From Thermoactinomycetaceae bacterium (GTDB lineage: Bacteria; Bacillota; Bacilli; Thermoactinomycetales; Thermoactinomycetaceae), in contig JANWIG010000026.1 in assembly GCA_025449975.1 (NCBI GenBank), positions 1-64,000 on the forward strand: 64,000 nucleotides of DNA, given 5' to 3'. Positions 26,797-40,002 of the stretch are shown here, piece after piece. Every line of letters begins with the position of its first letter. Position 1 is the stretch's first letter. The position numbers and the translations under genes are program-made. The notes under the pieces are model-generated. The model searched no databases and was not told where the DNA came from. It worked only from the letters and a program-made list of their open reading frames with translations.

Positions 26797-28269
26797 ATGA
26801 AAATAGAGTTGAATCGAAGCTCACCTGTATCACTGGTCGAACAGATTTATCAACATTTTGCTGATCGGATCCTCTCAGGCTATTTTCCTGGTGGCTCACG
26901 CCTTCCATCTGTTCGCAAACTGGCTAAAACAGTAGGGGTCAGTCCTGTAACAGTTGTTCAGGCCTATGTATTACTGGAGAAAGAAAATTTTATTGAACGA
27001 ATTCAAGGGAAGGGAACTTTTGTAAAAGATTTTTATAGCGAAAAAGGAGAGAGGAACAAAGAGGAGAATATTCTACAGCAAATTCCAGATTATGTTCATC
27101 GAACACAGGATATGTACTATGATCAACAACTAGCAAATATCCAATTTTCTAGTCCCATCGTCCATCCCGATTTGCTTCCCACCGAGTTCTTAGTCAATAG
27201 CATGCAACAGTTGATTCAAAAAGAACCGGAGATTTTAGCACAATACGGGGAGATTCAAGGAGATTTCGAATTGCGTAAAGCGTTGACCAACTATCTGAAA
27301 AGGGAAAAGATTGATGTTTCCCCGGAGGATATTTTAGTGACCAATGGCTCTCAACAGGGAATTGACCTAGTAGCTCGCTGTTTTCTCGGACCGGGAGATG
27401 TGGTATTTACCGAGCAACCCACTTATCCCGCAGCGATCGATATCTTCCGCAGTCGCGGAGCAACCGTGATCCCAGTTCCCATGGATCACGAAGGGATGAG
27501 GATGGATCGATTAACTTCACTTTTAGACACATATACACCCAAGCTAATCTATACAATTCCGACATTCCAAAATCCTACTGGCTTTATTATGAGTCAAAAA
27601 AGAAGACGGGAATTGATCGAACTAGCCAATGAAATCAATTGTCTCATCCTAGAAGATGATCCTTGGAGTGAAATCTACTTTGATCAATCTCCTCCTGTTC
27701 ATATTAAATCCTTGGATCAACATGGCAATGTGATTTATTTAAAAGGATTGAGTAAAATCCTTTCCCCTGGTTGCCGCATCGGTTTTTTAGTTGCCTCAGG
27801 GGTCATCCTAAACCGGCTGATTGCTGCGAAAACCAATGCAGATATGGGGAATCCTCTTATTAATCAAAAAATTATTTTACCGATCTTACAAACAAATATT
27901 ATCTCTCATTTGCTAAAGAAACTACGCGATACACTAAAACAAAAAAGAGATCTGTCTCTCCAATCCTTATCCGACTTTGCTCCTGCATCCGTCACTTGGA
28001 CTCGTCCCCAAGGAGGTTTCAATATTTGGGTGACGCTTCCCCAAGGAACGAACACGATCGACTTGCTCCATCATCTAAAGAAAAAAAACATAAGTTTTTT
28101 ACCCGGTTCTGCTTGTTATCCAAGTCATATAGAATGGAACCATTTGAGACTTAGCTTCTCCTATGTGAGTGATCAAGAATTGAAAAAAGGAATAAAAGAG
28201 CTATGTCTCTCCATCCATGAATATTTGGAAGCCCCACAAGGGAAAAATAGACAAGCTCCGCTCTTTTAA
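26797..28269 (+). CDS. pdxR: MocR/GntR-family regulator, probable PdxR
   Basis: 490 residues. The GntR winged helix is at 1-75 (SRLPSVRKLAKTVGVSPVTVVQAYVLLEKENFI, KGTFV). A class I aminotransferase-like domain from about 110 contains NPTGF and the PLP lysine region YLKGLSKILSPGCRIGF. PdxR proteins sense PLP and control PLP synthesis. The divergent position before pdxK-pdxS supports that role. AAAGGAGAG precedes the ATG. It runs against the replication direction of this arm. Confidence 0.88.
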   Translation: MKIELNRSSPVSLVEQIYQHFADRILSGYFPGGSRLPSVRKLAKTVGVSPVTVVQAYVLLEKENFIERIQGKGTFVKDFYSEKGERNKEENILQQIPDYVHRTQDMYYDQQLANIQFSSPIVHPDLLPTEFLVNSMQQLIQKEPEILAQYGEIQGDFELRKALTNYLKREKIDVSPEDILVTNGSQQGIDLVARCFLGPGDVVFTEQPTYPAAIDIFRSRGATVIPVPMDHEGMRMDRLTSLLDTYTPKLIYTIPTFQNPTGFIMSQKRRRELIELANEINCLILEDDPWSEIYFDQSPPVHIKSLDQHGNVIYLKGLSKILSPGCRIGFLVASGVILNRLIAAKTNADMGNPLINQKIILPILQTNIISHLLKKLRDTLKQKRDLSLQSLSDFAPASVTWTRPQGGFNIWVTLPQGTNTIDLLHHLKKKNISFLPGSACYPSHIEWNHLRLSFSYVSDQELKKGIKELCLSIHEYLEAPQGKNRQAPLF

Positions 28270-28299
28270 TTCCATTTTATTAAAGATTATTTTTATCTT

Positions 28300-29532
28300 T
28301 CACCCAAAGTTGCGACTAAATTTGTCTCCAATATCACGCAACAATTGCATAAACCATCCCAACTTTTCTACATCATGGGCAAGGACGATGTTGCTTGAGG
28401 CGGATGGCACTTCTTTTCCTTGATAGAACAGTTGAATTTTTCCAATAACAGTTCCTTTTTTCTTCGGTGCTTTGATCTCTTGAGGTACGTTGATTTTATA
28501 CGTATAGTGCTGTTCTTCCCCGCGTCGAATTGGAAGTTGCAAAGGTTGCTCTACAACGAGTGATGCCGTGCGCTCGACCCCATTTTTGACCACCACCTTA
28601 TTTTGGGTTGGTGGCTCTTCATTTTTCTTAAAAAAAGTTTTCAATTGGAAATGATTGAACCCATAGTCAAACAATCGAGCCGTTTCACGAAAACTATCAT
28701 TTGCCGTCGCAGTTCCCATGACGACTGCGATCCATCTTTGACCATCTCTTTGGGCTGTTCCTGTAAAACAGAAGCCGGCTTGATCGGTAAAACCCGTTTT
28801 CACACCATCTGTTCCAAAATAATAATTGGGACGACCAGGAAGCATCCGATTTGTATTGTTACTTACAAGTGGTTGATCTGAATCTTGGCGAAAGGTATAT
28901 TGGGATATCGCTGTATACTGGAGTACTTCTGGATGAGTCTTGATGAGATGCATTGCCAACAAGGCTGAGTCCTTTGCTGACATGACATGCGAACCAGAGG
29001 TATTCGGCGGAATGGCGTAATCTGTCTTCTCTAAACCGGTGCTGGCATAGAAATGCGTGTTTTTTAATCCCAACTCTTTTGCTTTTTGGTTCATCATGGC
29101 AACAAATCGCTCTTCACTTCCAGCGATTTTTTCAGTTAGAGCTACCGTCGCATCATTCGCTGAACGAACCACCATGGCGATAAACAGTTCTTTAACCGTC
29201 ATTTCTTCGCCCGCTTTTAAGTAAATCTGCGATTCATCGATCGATTCAACTCGCGGACTGATTTTTACCCGGTCATCCCATTTTAATTTTCCAGCTTTAA
29301 TATAGTCGAGAACGATGAAAATCGGCATCATTTTCGTCATACTCGCCGGTGGATATGGTTTATCTTCATCTTTTCCCGTGATCACGCGACCGGTTTCATA
29401 ATCGATTAACACATATGATCTCGCTTGGATTACGGGAGGTTTTGGGTCACTTTCTCCTGCTAAAACAACTTCAGGATAAAAATAAAACAACAGTAGACAA
29501 ATACAAGTGATCCATTTTCCTTTCTTCCACAT
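28300..29532 (-). CDS. D-alanyl-D-alanine carboxypeptidase, DacA paralogue 2
   Basis: 410 residues with a signal peptide (about 1-25) and the S11 peptidase triad SMTK (ASMTKMM), SAN (VRSANDAT) and KTG (DGVKTGFTD). A PBP5-like C-terminal beta domain and an amphipathic membrane-binding end (GWFMQLLRDIGDKFSRNFG) follow. It trims D-Ala from peptidoglycan stem peptides. It lies 43 bases after the first dacA-like gene, and the two differ widely, so this is an old tandem duplication. Either could be sporulation-specific. Confidence 0.93.
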   Translation of the reverse strand: MWKKGKWITCICLLLFYFYPEVVLAGESDPKPPVIQARSYVLIDYETGRVITGKDEDKPYPPASMTKMMPIFIVLDYIKAGKLKWDDRVKISPRVESIDESQIYLKAGEEMTVKELFIAMVVRSANDATVALTEKIAGSEERFVAMMNQKAKELGLKNTHFYASTGLEKTDYAIPPNTSGSHVMSAKDSALLAMHLIKTHPEVLQYTAISQYTFRQDSDQPLVSNNTNRMLPGRPNYYFGTDGVKTGFTDQAGFCFTGTAQRDGQRWIAVVMGTATANDSFRETARLFDYGFNHFQLKTFFKKNEEPPTQNKVVVKNGVERTASLVVEQPLQLPIRRGEEQHYTYKINVPQEIKAPKKKGTVIGKIQLFYQGKEVPSASSNIVLAHDVEKLGWFMQLLRDIGDKFSRNFG

Positions 29533-29575
29533 CTGCTAATCCCCTTGAGCTGTCCAAAAAAACTCACATTTGTCC

Positions 29576-30817
29576 TTAATCAAACCATCCAGTAACCTTA
29601 TCGTAGATTTTCCGGAAAAATAAGCGGAATGAGCTAGCTTCCTCAACTTCCGATTTGGTGACGAGCAAAATCGGCTCCATTCCTTTCACTTCTTTACCAT
29701 TGTTGAGTACTTTTATTTCTCCAACCGCATCTCCCGATTGAAGTGGCGCTTTCACATTGGGGTAATAAGTAACTTCATAAGAGATTTTATTAGTTGCATT
29801 TTTAGGAACAGGTAATTTAATCTCTTTTTCGCTCACGACAGGCACATAACGATCGACACTATTAAATATTTCGACCGTTTCATGATTTGGAATGACCCCA
29901 TTCTCATTGAGAAAACTCTTTAATTCAAAGTTGTTTGCATAATCATATAATTTCTTTGTTTCTCTAAATCGAGCTACCTCTGACTCGGTTCCCATCACAA
30001 CACTGATCAAACGCTGGTTGTCTTTCTTCATGGTCCCGACAAAACAGTACCCTGCTTCATCAGTAAAGCCAGTCTTTAAACCATCTACCCCTTCATACTC
30101 CAATTTAAGCGAAGGTAACATCAAGTTCCAATTTTTTATTTTTTCTGCCTGTTCTGTTCCCCTTCGCAACGTTTTTTCTGCTATTTTGGTTACATCTAGC
30201 ACTTCCGGATGGGTTTCAATTAGTTGCTTAGCAACAAGCGCCATATCTCTGGCGGAAATCATATTGTTGCCTTCTCCCTGTGGCATCAACTCACCATAAG
30301 ATTCCTCGTCTAAACCCGAAGCATTTCGAAATTTTGCTCCAGTTAGTCCCAGACTTTCCAGCTTCCCATTGATCAATTTAACAAAATTTTCCTCACTTCC
30401 TCCGACATGTTCCGCTAAAGCCACCGTAGCATTGTTTGCAGAGTAAATGAGCATCGCATCAAACAGTGTTTTAACTGTTTCTGTCGTTCCGGCTTTTAAC
30501 TTGATTCCTACTTCAGGAATCTTTGCCGCTCGAGAACTGATTCTCACTTCATCATCCCAATTTAGCTTTCCTTCTTTGATTTTATCTAGGATGACAAAGG
30601 CAGAAATGACTTTCGTCATGCTCGCAGGTGGAAGCGCCTCTTCAGATCGTTCTTCTGCTAAGACGACTCCCGTCTCATAATCCATCAAATAATAGGATGT
30701 TGCTTCGATCTCAAGAGAGGCTTCCTGTGCATAGGCTTGCGGAGCTGCAAAGCCGACAGCCACAAACATGTAGAGAAAGAGGCCGCAAAACAGACCTATT
30801 AACCAGTTTCTCCTCAT
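29576..30817 (-). CDS. dacA: D-alanyl-D-alanine carboxypeptidase, DacA paralogue 1
   Basis: 413 residues with a signal peptide ending at about AQA, then SMTK (PASMTKV), SAN (IYSANNAT) and KTG (DGLKTGFTD). The C-terminal beta domain and amphipathic anchor SFRLFFRKIYDKVTGWF are present. This copy is next to guaB, the position of B. subtilis dacA, so it is the likely orthologue (PBP5). GGAGAG precedes the ATG. Confidence 0.95.
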   Translation of the reverse strand: MRRNWLIGLFCGLFLYMFVAVGFAAPQAYAQEASLEIEATSYYLMDYETGVVLAEERSEEALPPASMTKVISAFVILDKIKEGKLNWDDEVRISSRAAKIPEVGIKLKAGTTETVKTLFDAMLIYSANNATVALAEHVGGSEENFVKLINGKLESLGLTGAKFRNASGLDEESYGELMPQGEGNNMISARDMALVAKQLIETHPEVLDVTKIAEKTLRRGTEQAEKIKNWNLMLPSLKLEYEGVDGLKTGFTDEAGYCFVGTMKKDNQRLISVVMGTESEVARFRETKKLYDYANNFELKSFLNENGVIPNHETVEIFNSVDRYVPVVSEKEIKLPVPKNATNKISYEVTYYPNVKAPLQSGDAVGEIKVLNNGKEVKGMEPILLVTKSEVEEASSFRLFFRKIYDKVTGWFD

Positions 30818-30889
30818 ATTTTCTCTCCTTTCGAGATATTTCTTTTACTATACACTATATACTATTTTGATTTTATAACAACTTATTAA

Positions 30890-30928
30890 CAAAGAAAAAA
30901 GAAGCAGGGCGGGCGACACCTGCTTCTT
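30890..30928 (-). terminator. Terminator of guaB
   Basis: GAAGCAGG (30901-30908) pairs with CCTGCTTC (30919-30926), followed by six T on the minus strand. Confidence 0.85.
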
Positions 30929-30948
30929 ACGAAAGTTTTTTCTGCATG

Positions 30949-32445
<1,497 letters not shown>

Positions 32446-32447
32446 CT

Positions 32448-32477
32448 AGTGTAGCAAAGCTATCTTTTGGCTGTCAA
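32448..32477 (-). promoter_or_regulatory. Sigma-A promoter of guaB
   Basis: TTGACA (32472-32477) and TACACT (32448-32453) are spaced by 18 bases on the minus strand, about 40 bases before the guaB start. Confidence 0.65.
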
Positions 32478-32524
32478 CGATAAAAAAACCTATTATCATC
32501 ATTTGCGTATTATTTTCAAACACT

Positions 32525-32565
32525 TGTGCATAACTTGTGGATAAATTAATTGATTTTGTGGATAA
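32525..32565. other. Small DnaA-box group between gyrA and guaB
   Basis: Two perfect TGTGGATAA boxes (32536-32544 and 32557-32565) and a variant TGTGCATAA (32525-32533) lie within 41 bases, about 7.5 kb from dnaN. Confidence 0.6.
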
Positions 32566-32610
32566 GTATTGCTTAAAGATGACAATCATCTTATCAACTA
32601 AAAAATAGTA

Positions 32611-32648
32611 AAAAGCGAACATCACCTTTAGGATAGGCAATGCTCGCC
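32611..32648 (-). terminator. Terminator of gyrA
   Basis: On the minus strand GCGAGCATTGCC pairs, with two G-U wobbles, with GGTGATGTTCGC, followed by TTTTTAC. It lies 11 bases beyond the gyrA stop. Confidence 0.75.
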
Positions 32649-32658
32649 TCCTTCATCC

Positions 32659-35115
32659 TTATGACCCCTGTTTATTTTGTTCTATTTCTACTTCATCTGT
32701 GATTTGTACGCGAGCGACTGTAGCCACTTCCTCGTCACCTTCTACCGCGATTAACTTCACACCTTGTGCATAACGTCCGAGAACAGAGATATCTGCTACA
32801 TTAATGCGAATCACGGTTCCAGATTGGGTTACAATCATCAGATCTTCTTCTTCAGAAACCACTTTGTGTCCAATTACCAGACCTTTTTTCTCAGTGATGC
32901 TTAATGTTTTGATTCCCTTTCCTCCCCGAGATTGCAAACGATATTCGGATAGTGGTGTTCGTTTACCATATCCACGTTTTGTAACAATCAGGACATCCTT
33001 ACCGGGAACAGCGATATCCATATCAATCACATAATCATCGTCAGCAAGCGTAATTCCTTTGACACCCGTCGCTGAACGCCCCATGTCCCTCACATCCATC
33101 TCGTGGAAACGAATCGACATCCCTGCACTTGTTCCCAAGATGACCTCTTGATCGCCATCTGTTAACCGAACGCCTACTAATTCATCCTCTTCACGCAAGT
33201 TAATCGCAAACAATCCATTCCGCCGAATATTTTCAAACTCAGATAAAGCGGTTTTCTTAACAATCCCCTGTGCGGTACAAAAGAGGAGATAACTTTTACT
33301 ATCAAAAACTTTTACCGGAATAATCGCATGAATATACTCCCCTTGATCAATTTGAATCAAATTAATAATGGGGGTTCCACGCGCTGCACGTCCCATTTCC
33401 GGAATCTCATACGCCTTTAGGCGATAAACTTTCCCTTTGTTTGAAAAGAATAAGAGATAGTTATGCGAGTTGGTAACAAAAAGGTTCTGAACAAAATCAT
33501 CCTCTTTTGTTCCCATACTCGTAATCCCTTTTCCTCCCCTTCTCTGTGCTCGATAAGTGGATAGTGGTATTCGCTTGATATAGCCGCGGTGGCTCATCAT
33601 AATGGCTACTTCTTCTTCTGGAATTAAATCTTCATCTTCAATATTTTCTACATTTAATTTGATCTGCGTCCGTCGAGCATCCCCAAATTTCTCTTTGATC
33701 TCAGTAATTTCTTCTTTCACTATTTGGAGAACTTTACTTTCGTCAGCTAAAATCGCTTTTAATTCAGCAATGGTCTTTAATAATTCATTGTACTCCGATT
33801 CAATTTTATCTCGCTCCAAGCCCGTCAAGCGCTGCAAGCGCATTTCTAAGATCGCTTGCGCTTGCTTTTCACTCAGTCCAAAACGTTCCATCAATCCTGT
33901 TCGCGCTGTTTGCGTATCCCGTGAAGAGCGAATCAGATTGATAACCTCATCGATATGATCCAAGGCAATCCGCAAGCCTTCTAAAATATGAGCCCGTTCT
34001 TCTGCCTTATTCAGATCAAAGCGCGTTCGGCGTCGAATGACTTCCACTTGGTGATCAAGATAGTGGGATAAAGCTTGTTTTAGATTTAAAACACGGGGAC
34101 GACCATCTACCAAGGCTAGCATATTTACCCCAAAGCTACTTTGCAAAGCCGTGTGTTTAAAGAGATTATTTAAAACAATCCTCGGGTTGGCATCCCTTCG
34201 TAACTCAATGACCACCCTCATTCCTTTGCGGTCCGATTCATCACGTAAATCGGTAATCCCTTCAATTTTGCGATCTCGAACCAGTTCTGCGATTCTTTCA
34301 ACCAATTTCGCTTTATTTACTTGGAATGGTAGTTCTTCGACGACAATGCGCATTTTTCCATTGCCCATCTCTTCGATATTGGTTTTCGCACGCATCTGAA
34401 TACTGCCGCGTCCCGTTCGGTAAGCTTTGCGAATCCCATCCATTCCCATAATGATTCCACCAGTTGGAAAATCAGGTCCTTTAATCACCTTGATCAGCTC
34501 ATCGATGGTCGTTTCTGGATTATCGATCAAGAGCAGGATTCCATCGATCACCTCACGGAGATTATGCGGTGGAATATTGGTTGCCATTCCGACGGCGATT
34601 CCTGCAGAGCCATTGACAAGTAGATTAGGGAACCGTGATGGAAGCACTGTCGGCTCCAGCTTTTGACCGTCATAGTTAGGAGTAAAGTCGATCGTCTCTT
34701 TCTGGATATCACGAAGTAACTCAAGAGTAATAGCAGCCATACGCGCTTCTGTGTACCGCATGGCTGCTGGGGAGTCTCCATCGATCGATCCAAAGTTTCC
34801 ATGTCCGTCGATCAACATATAACGATAAGAAAAATCTTGAGCCATTCGAACCATGGAGTCATAAACCGCTCGATCCCCATGAGGGTGGTATTGAGCCAAC
34901 ACATTTCCAACTACGTGGGCCGACTTTTTATATGGCTTGTCTGGAGTCATCCCTTGTTCATATAAAGAGTACAAAATTCGGCGATGAACTGGTTTTAATC
35001 CATCACGAACATCTGGTAAAGCGCGACTAACGATCACACTCATCGCGTAATCTAGAAACGAAGATTTCATCTCATCGCTAATATTTATTGATTGGATACG
35101 TTGTGATTCTGCCAA
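32659..35115 (-). CDS. gyrA: DNA gyrase subunit A
   Basis: 818 residues. The winged-helix catalytic Tyr is Y121 in [10 protein letters not shown]. The C-terminal pinwheel includes the GyrA box-like QRRGGKG. The quinolone-determining region reads [12 protein letters not shown]: the position equal to E. coli Ser83 is Arg82, where susceptible species have Ser or Thr. The start is TTG with GGGGAG about 10 bases upstream. It lies 29 bases after gyrB, forming the usual gyrBA operon. Confidence 0.97.
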   Translation of the reverse strand: MAESQRIQSINISDEMKSSFLDYAMSVIVSRALPDVRDGLKPVHRRILYSLYEQGMTPDKPYKKSAHVVGNVLAQYHPHGDRAVYDSMVRMAQDFSYRYMLIDGHGNFGSIDGDSPAAMRYTEARMAAITLELLRDIQKETIDFTPNYDGQKLEPTVLPSRFPNLLVNGSAGIAVGMATNIPPHNLREVIDGILLLIDNPETTIDELIKVIKGPDFPTGGIIMGMDGIRKAYRTGRGSIQMRAKTNIEEMGNGKMRIVVEELPFQVNKAKLVERIAELVRDRKIEGITDLRDESDRKGMRVVIELRRDANPRIVLNNLFKHTALQSSFGVNMLALVDGRPRVLNLKQALSHYLDHQVEVIRRRTRFDLNKAEERAHILEGLRIALDHIDEVINLIRSSRDTQTARTGLMERFGLSEKQAQAILEMRLQRLTGLERDKIESEYNELLKTIAELKAILADESKVLQIVKEEITEIKEKFGDARRTQIKLNVENIEDEDLIPEEEVAIMMSHRGYIKRIPLSTYRAQRRGGKGITSMGTKEDDFVQNLFVTNSHNYLLFFSNKGKVYRLKAYEIPEMGRAARGTPIINLIQIDQGEYIHAIIPVKVFDSKSYLLFCTAQGIVKKTALSEFENIRRNGLFAINLREEDELVGVRLTDGDQEVILGTSAGMSIRFHEMDVRDMGRSATGVKGITLADDDYVIDMDIAVPGKDVLIVTKRGYGKRTPLSEYRLQSRGGKGIKTLSITEKKGLVIGHKVVSEEEDLMIVTQSGTVIRINVADISVLGRYAQGVKLIAVEGDEEVATVARVQITDEVEIEQNKQGS

Positions 35116-35144
35116 ATCATTTCAACTCCCCATTTGCTTACAAA

Positions 35145-37082
<1,938 letters not shown>

Positions 37083-37110
37083 TTACATTTCCGACCCCAT
37101 CGTGATTAAG

Positions 37111-37371
37111 TCAAATCCATTTCCGATAATTTTGACATAGTTCTGCTCGTTTCATTAGCGTTAATGAAGAGATGGGTGATCCGTAAACCTTCTTTTTGGT
37201 AACCACGTATGACTTGATTTCATCTGTCATAATCCGTTCAAAACATCCTCTTTCCTCTGCTATTTTCAGAAATGAAAAGTAGGGATCTGAAGCATTGCTG
37301 TGATTGACGTCAATAATCGCAACGATCTCACTGACTTGAATCATTTGATTGCCACCTAGGTGAATAAACAC
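37111..37371 (-). CDS. remB: RemB/YaaB-type extracellular matrix regulatory protein
   Basis: 86 residues starting VFIHLGGNQMIQVSEIVAIIDV, like B. subtilis RemB (YIHLG..). It ends in VYGSPISSLTLMKRA. In B. subtilis RemA/RemB influence biofilm matrix gene expression. The start is GTG with AGGTGA upstream, and the frame overlaps recF only if the longer ATG start is taken. The recF-remB-gyrB order is that of B. subtilis. Confidence 0.88.
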   Translation of the reverse strand: MFIHLGGNQMIQVSEIVAIIDVNHSNASDPYFSFLKIAEERGCFERIMTDEIKSYVVTKKKVYGSPISSLTLMKRAELCQNYRKWI

Positions 37372-37375
37372 CTTC

Positions 37376-38494
37376 TCACCTCTGTTCACTTATAATTCCT
37401 TGCCTTACTTGATAGACTTGCGCGCGATCCAAAGTAGTGGAGCTGATTCCCTCAAGACTTGTTGTTGTGACAAATGTCTGCACTCGTCCCTGAATAGCCG
37501 TGAGCAAATGGGTTTTCCGTGAATCATCTAGTTCAGATAACACATCATCCAGTAAAAGAATGGGATAGACCCCCATCTCCTGATAGATCAACTCGATTTC
37601 AGCTAGTTTCAAAGAAAGAGCTGCTGTACGTTGCTGACCTTGTGAACCAAATATATGCAAATCCAGCTGGTTCGAAATTAGTCGAAAATCGTCCCGTTGT
37701 GGACCAATGAGTGTACTTCCTCGTTGTATTTCTTTTTCTTGTATTTTGCTTAATTCACTTAGAAAAGATTTTTTCATCTCCTCTTCTGACATTTCCTGAT
37801 GAATTCGAATAGATGGAACATATTCTATCATAAGTTCTTCGCGATTTTCAGTGATCGTCTGATGAATTTCTTTGGCCCAAGTGGTAAGCATTCTTAAAAA
37901 ATGAAATCTTTTCTTCCAGATCGGGATCACCAAAGCAACCAGCTGTTCATTAAGAACATCCAACAAAGATAAATGGAGTTTCTTATCTTGATGGATCTTT
38001 TTTAGTAAATGATTCCGTTGGACAATCAATTTCGTAAGTTGAGAAAGTTGATAAACATATGTGCGACTGACTTGCCCGATCTCCATATCTAAAAAACGTC
38101 GCCTGACTTGGGGACTTCCTTTGACGAGCGCTAAATCTTCAGGGGCAAATAGAACCGCCGGAAGGAAACCGATGTATTGGCTAAGCCTCGGTTGCTCAAT
38201 CCCGTTTCGACTCACTTTTTTCCCTTTTCCTAACAGCTGAATTTCCAAACGATGGGGCTGTCCTTTTTTTATTACATTCGCTTTCAAACGAGCTTGCTGT
38301 TTTCCAAATTGAATCAGTTCCTGCGTAGAACGAGAACGATGTGATTTCCCTAAAGAAAGAAGATAGAGTGATTCTAAAATATTTGTCTTTCCTTGAGCAT
38401 TGGGCCCAACAAATAAGTGGAGCTCCTGCGGGCACTCTAATTCGAGGTGAGAAATATTACGGTATTGCCATAGCTGTAAAGATTGAACACGCAA
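37376..38494 (-). CDS. recF: DNA replication and repair protein RecF
   Basis: 372 residues, an SMC-like ATPase that helps RecOR load RecA at gaps. Walker A GPNAQGKTNILE is near 30. The signature STLIGPQRDDF and SQGQQRTAALSLKLAE lie near 260-300, and Walker B LLLDDVLSELD near 320. It starts 14 bases after yaaA within the dnaA-dnaN-yaaA-recF-remB-gyrB cluster. Confidence 0.95.
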   Translation of the reverse strand: MRVQSLQLWQYRNISHLELECPQELHLFVGPNAQGKTNILESLYLLSLGKSHRSRSTQELIQFGKQQARLKANVIKKGQPHRLEIQLLGKGKKVSRNGIEQPRLSQYIGFLPAVLFAPEDLALVKGSPQVRRRFLDMEIGQVSRTYVYQLSQLTKLIVQRNHLLKKIHQDKKLHLSLLDVLNEQLVALVIPIWKKRFHFLRMLTTWAKEIHQTITENREELMIEYVPSIRIHQEMSEEEMKKSFLSELSKIQEKEIQRGSTLIGPQRDDFRLISNQLDLHIFGSQGQQRTAALSLKLAEIELIYQEMGVYPILLLDDVLSELDDSRKTHLLTAIQGRVQTFVTTTSLEGISSTTLDRAQVYQVRQGIISEQR

Positions 38495-38508
38495 AGTAGC
38501 CCCCTCCT

Positions 38509-38724
38509 CTACAGTTGGACCACTTGTACTACACCGTACCCTGCGATCTCCACTTGATCTAGTGGGAAGATTTTACGACCTCGTCGGTTTTCCGGTATGT
38601 TGTTCACTTTCACTTCTGTTTCCATCAGAAAAAATTTTGCTTGTCCTCCACTGTCGATCAAATCCAATTTTTTTAACAGCTGACCAAGGGTAATATGAGA
38701 ACCATCTATCTTTATCTGTCGCAT
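38509..38724 (-). CDS. yaaA: S4-domain RNA-binding protein YaaA/RlbA
   Basis: 71 residues with an S4 fold (ITLGQLLKKLDLIDSGGQAKFFLMETEVKVNN, then RRGRKIFPLDQVEI). Its B. subtilis homologue between dnaN and recF is a ribosome-associated protein. Spacing to dnaN is 21 bases. Confidence 0.9.
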   Translation of the reverse strand: MRQIKIDGSHITLGQLLKKLDLIDSGGQAKFFLMETEVKVNNIPENRRGRKIFPLDQVEIAGYGVVQVVQL

Positions 38725-38745
38725 CCAGTTCTTCCTTCCTTAAGC

Positions 38746-39915
38746 TTAACGGGTTCGGATCGGAACAATCAAGTGTAAAGAATCATCTTCTGTGGCAGGC
38801 TGAATAATAAAAGGCGTCATCATACCTGTAAATTGAATCCGGATCGACTCACAATCAAAAGAGCGAAGAGCCTCCATCATATATCGAGCATTAAAAGAAA
38901 TGCTCAAATCCGGTCCTGTCACTTCGGCATTTACTTGTTCCATTACACTTCCGATATCCTGAGCTGTTGAAGTGACTTGCACTTTTCCGTCATTTATAGT
39001 CCATTTTATCACATTGTCCCGACCTTCTCGGGTAATCAACGAAGCCCTCTCAACGGATTGTAACAATTCTTTGGTAGAGGTAACCAGTACTGTCTCACCG
39101 TTTTTGGGGATCACTCGATTGGTATCAGGATAAACCCCTTCTAGAAGTCTTGAATAAAATTCCAAATGTTTATTCTTAACCAAAATTTGGTTATCTGAGA
39201 CGATCATATCTACGTAACCTGAACTGTCTGCTAAGGTTTTAGCTAGTTCATTCATGCTTTTCCCTGGAATCACCACATTCTTTAGGCGCAAATCCTCAGA
39301 GCCTTCTACCTGAACTTGTCGCCGTGATAAGCGGTGACTATCCGTTGCTACACAAGTTAAGATCCCGTCTTCCAATTGCCATTGCACTCCCGTCAATACA
39401 CCACGAGCTTCATTGGTGGCTACGGCAAAGACGGTTTGGCGAATGATCGACTTAAGTAAATCTGCCGGCATCGTAAATTCCTGTTCTCTCGGTAGCTTTG
39501 GCAATCTAGGATATTCTTCTGGATCAAGTCCATTCAGCTGGAATTTGGCTTGTCCAGAACAAATAATGGTCTGAAAACGGTCATTAACCATCAAATCGAC
39601 TTGCTCTCCAGGTAATTTACGAACAATATCACCAAAAATCCTCCCTGGTAAAACAATATCACCTGTTTTTTCCACAATCACCTGTTCTTTGTCATCCACC
39701 TGTTTAGGAATGCGGACCGAGATCGTGATATCGGAGTTGCTTCCTGTTAAGGTCATTCCTTCCTGATCAGTGGATACTTTAATTCCAGTCAAAATCGGGA
39801 TGGTTGTCTTACTTGAGACGGCTTTCAATACCTGTAATACCGCATCGACTAATGCCGATTTGGCAATTCTAACTTTCATTTGGCTGGCAACTGCGTTCAT
39901 TGCAGAGAGTTCCAT
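38746..39915 (-). CDS. dnaN: DNA polymerase III beta clamp
   Basis: 389 residues. The sliding clamp core shows SSKTTIPILTGIKV, FDLNGLDPEEYP-like FQLNGLDPEEYPRLP, TDSHRLSRR, VVIPGKSMNEL and REGRDNVI. It ends with LIVPIRTR. An excellent AGGAGG lies 6 bases before ATG 39915, so the protein has about 12 residues (MELSAMNAVASQ) ahead of the usual clamp start MKVRIAK. Confidence 0.96.
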   Translation of the reverse strand: MELSAMNAVASQMKVRIAKSALVDAVLQVLKAVSSKTTIPILTGIKVSTDQEGMTLTGSNSDITISVRIPKQVDDKEQVIVEKTGDIVLPGRIFGDIVRKLPGEQVDLMVNDRFQTIICSGQAKFQLNGLDPEEYPRLPKLPREQEFTMPADLLKSIIRQTVFAVATNEARGVLTGVQWQLEDGILTCVATDSHRLSRRQVQVEGSEDLRLKNVVIPGKSMNELAKTLADSSGYVDMIVSDNQILVKNKHLEFYSRLLEGVYPDTNRVIPKNGETVLVTSTKELLQSVERASLITREGRDNVIKWTINDGKVQVTSTAQDIGSVMEQVNAEVTGPDLSISFNARYMMEALRSFDCESIRIQFTGMMTPFIIQPATEDDSLHLIVPIRTR

Positions 39916-40002
39916 TCAGATCCTCCTTAAAAAGTCATATTTATTTCTGATCGCTGTGAATAACCCAATAAGTGATCAACATTTTCCTCGTATGCAAAAA
40001 GA

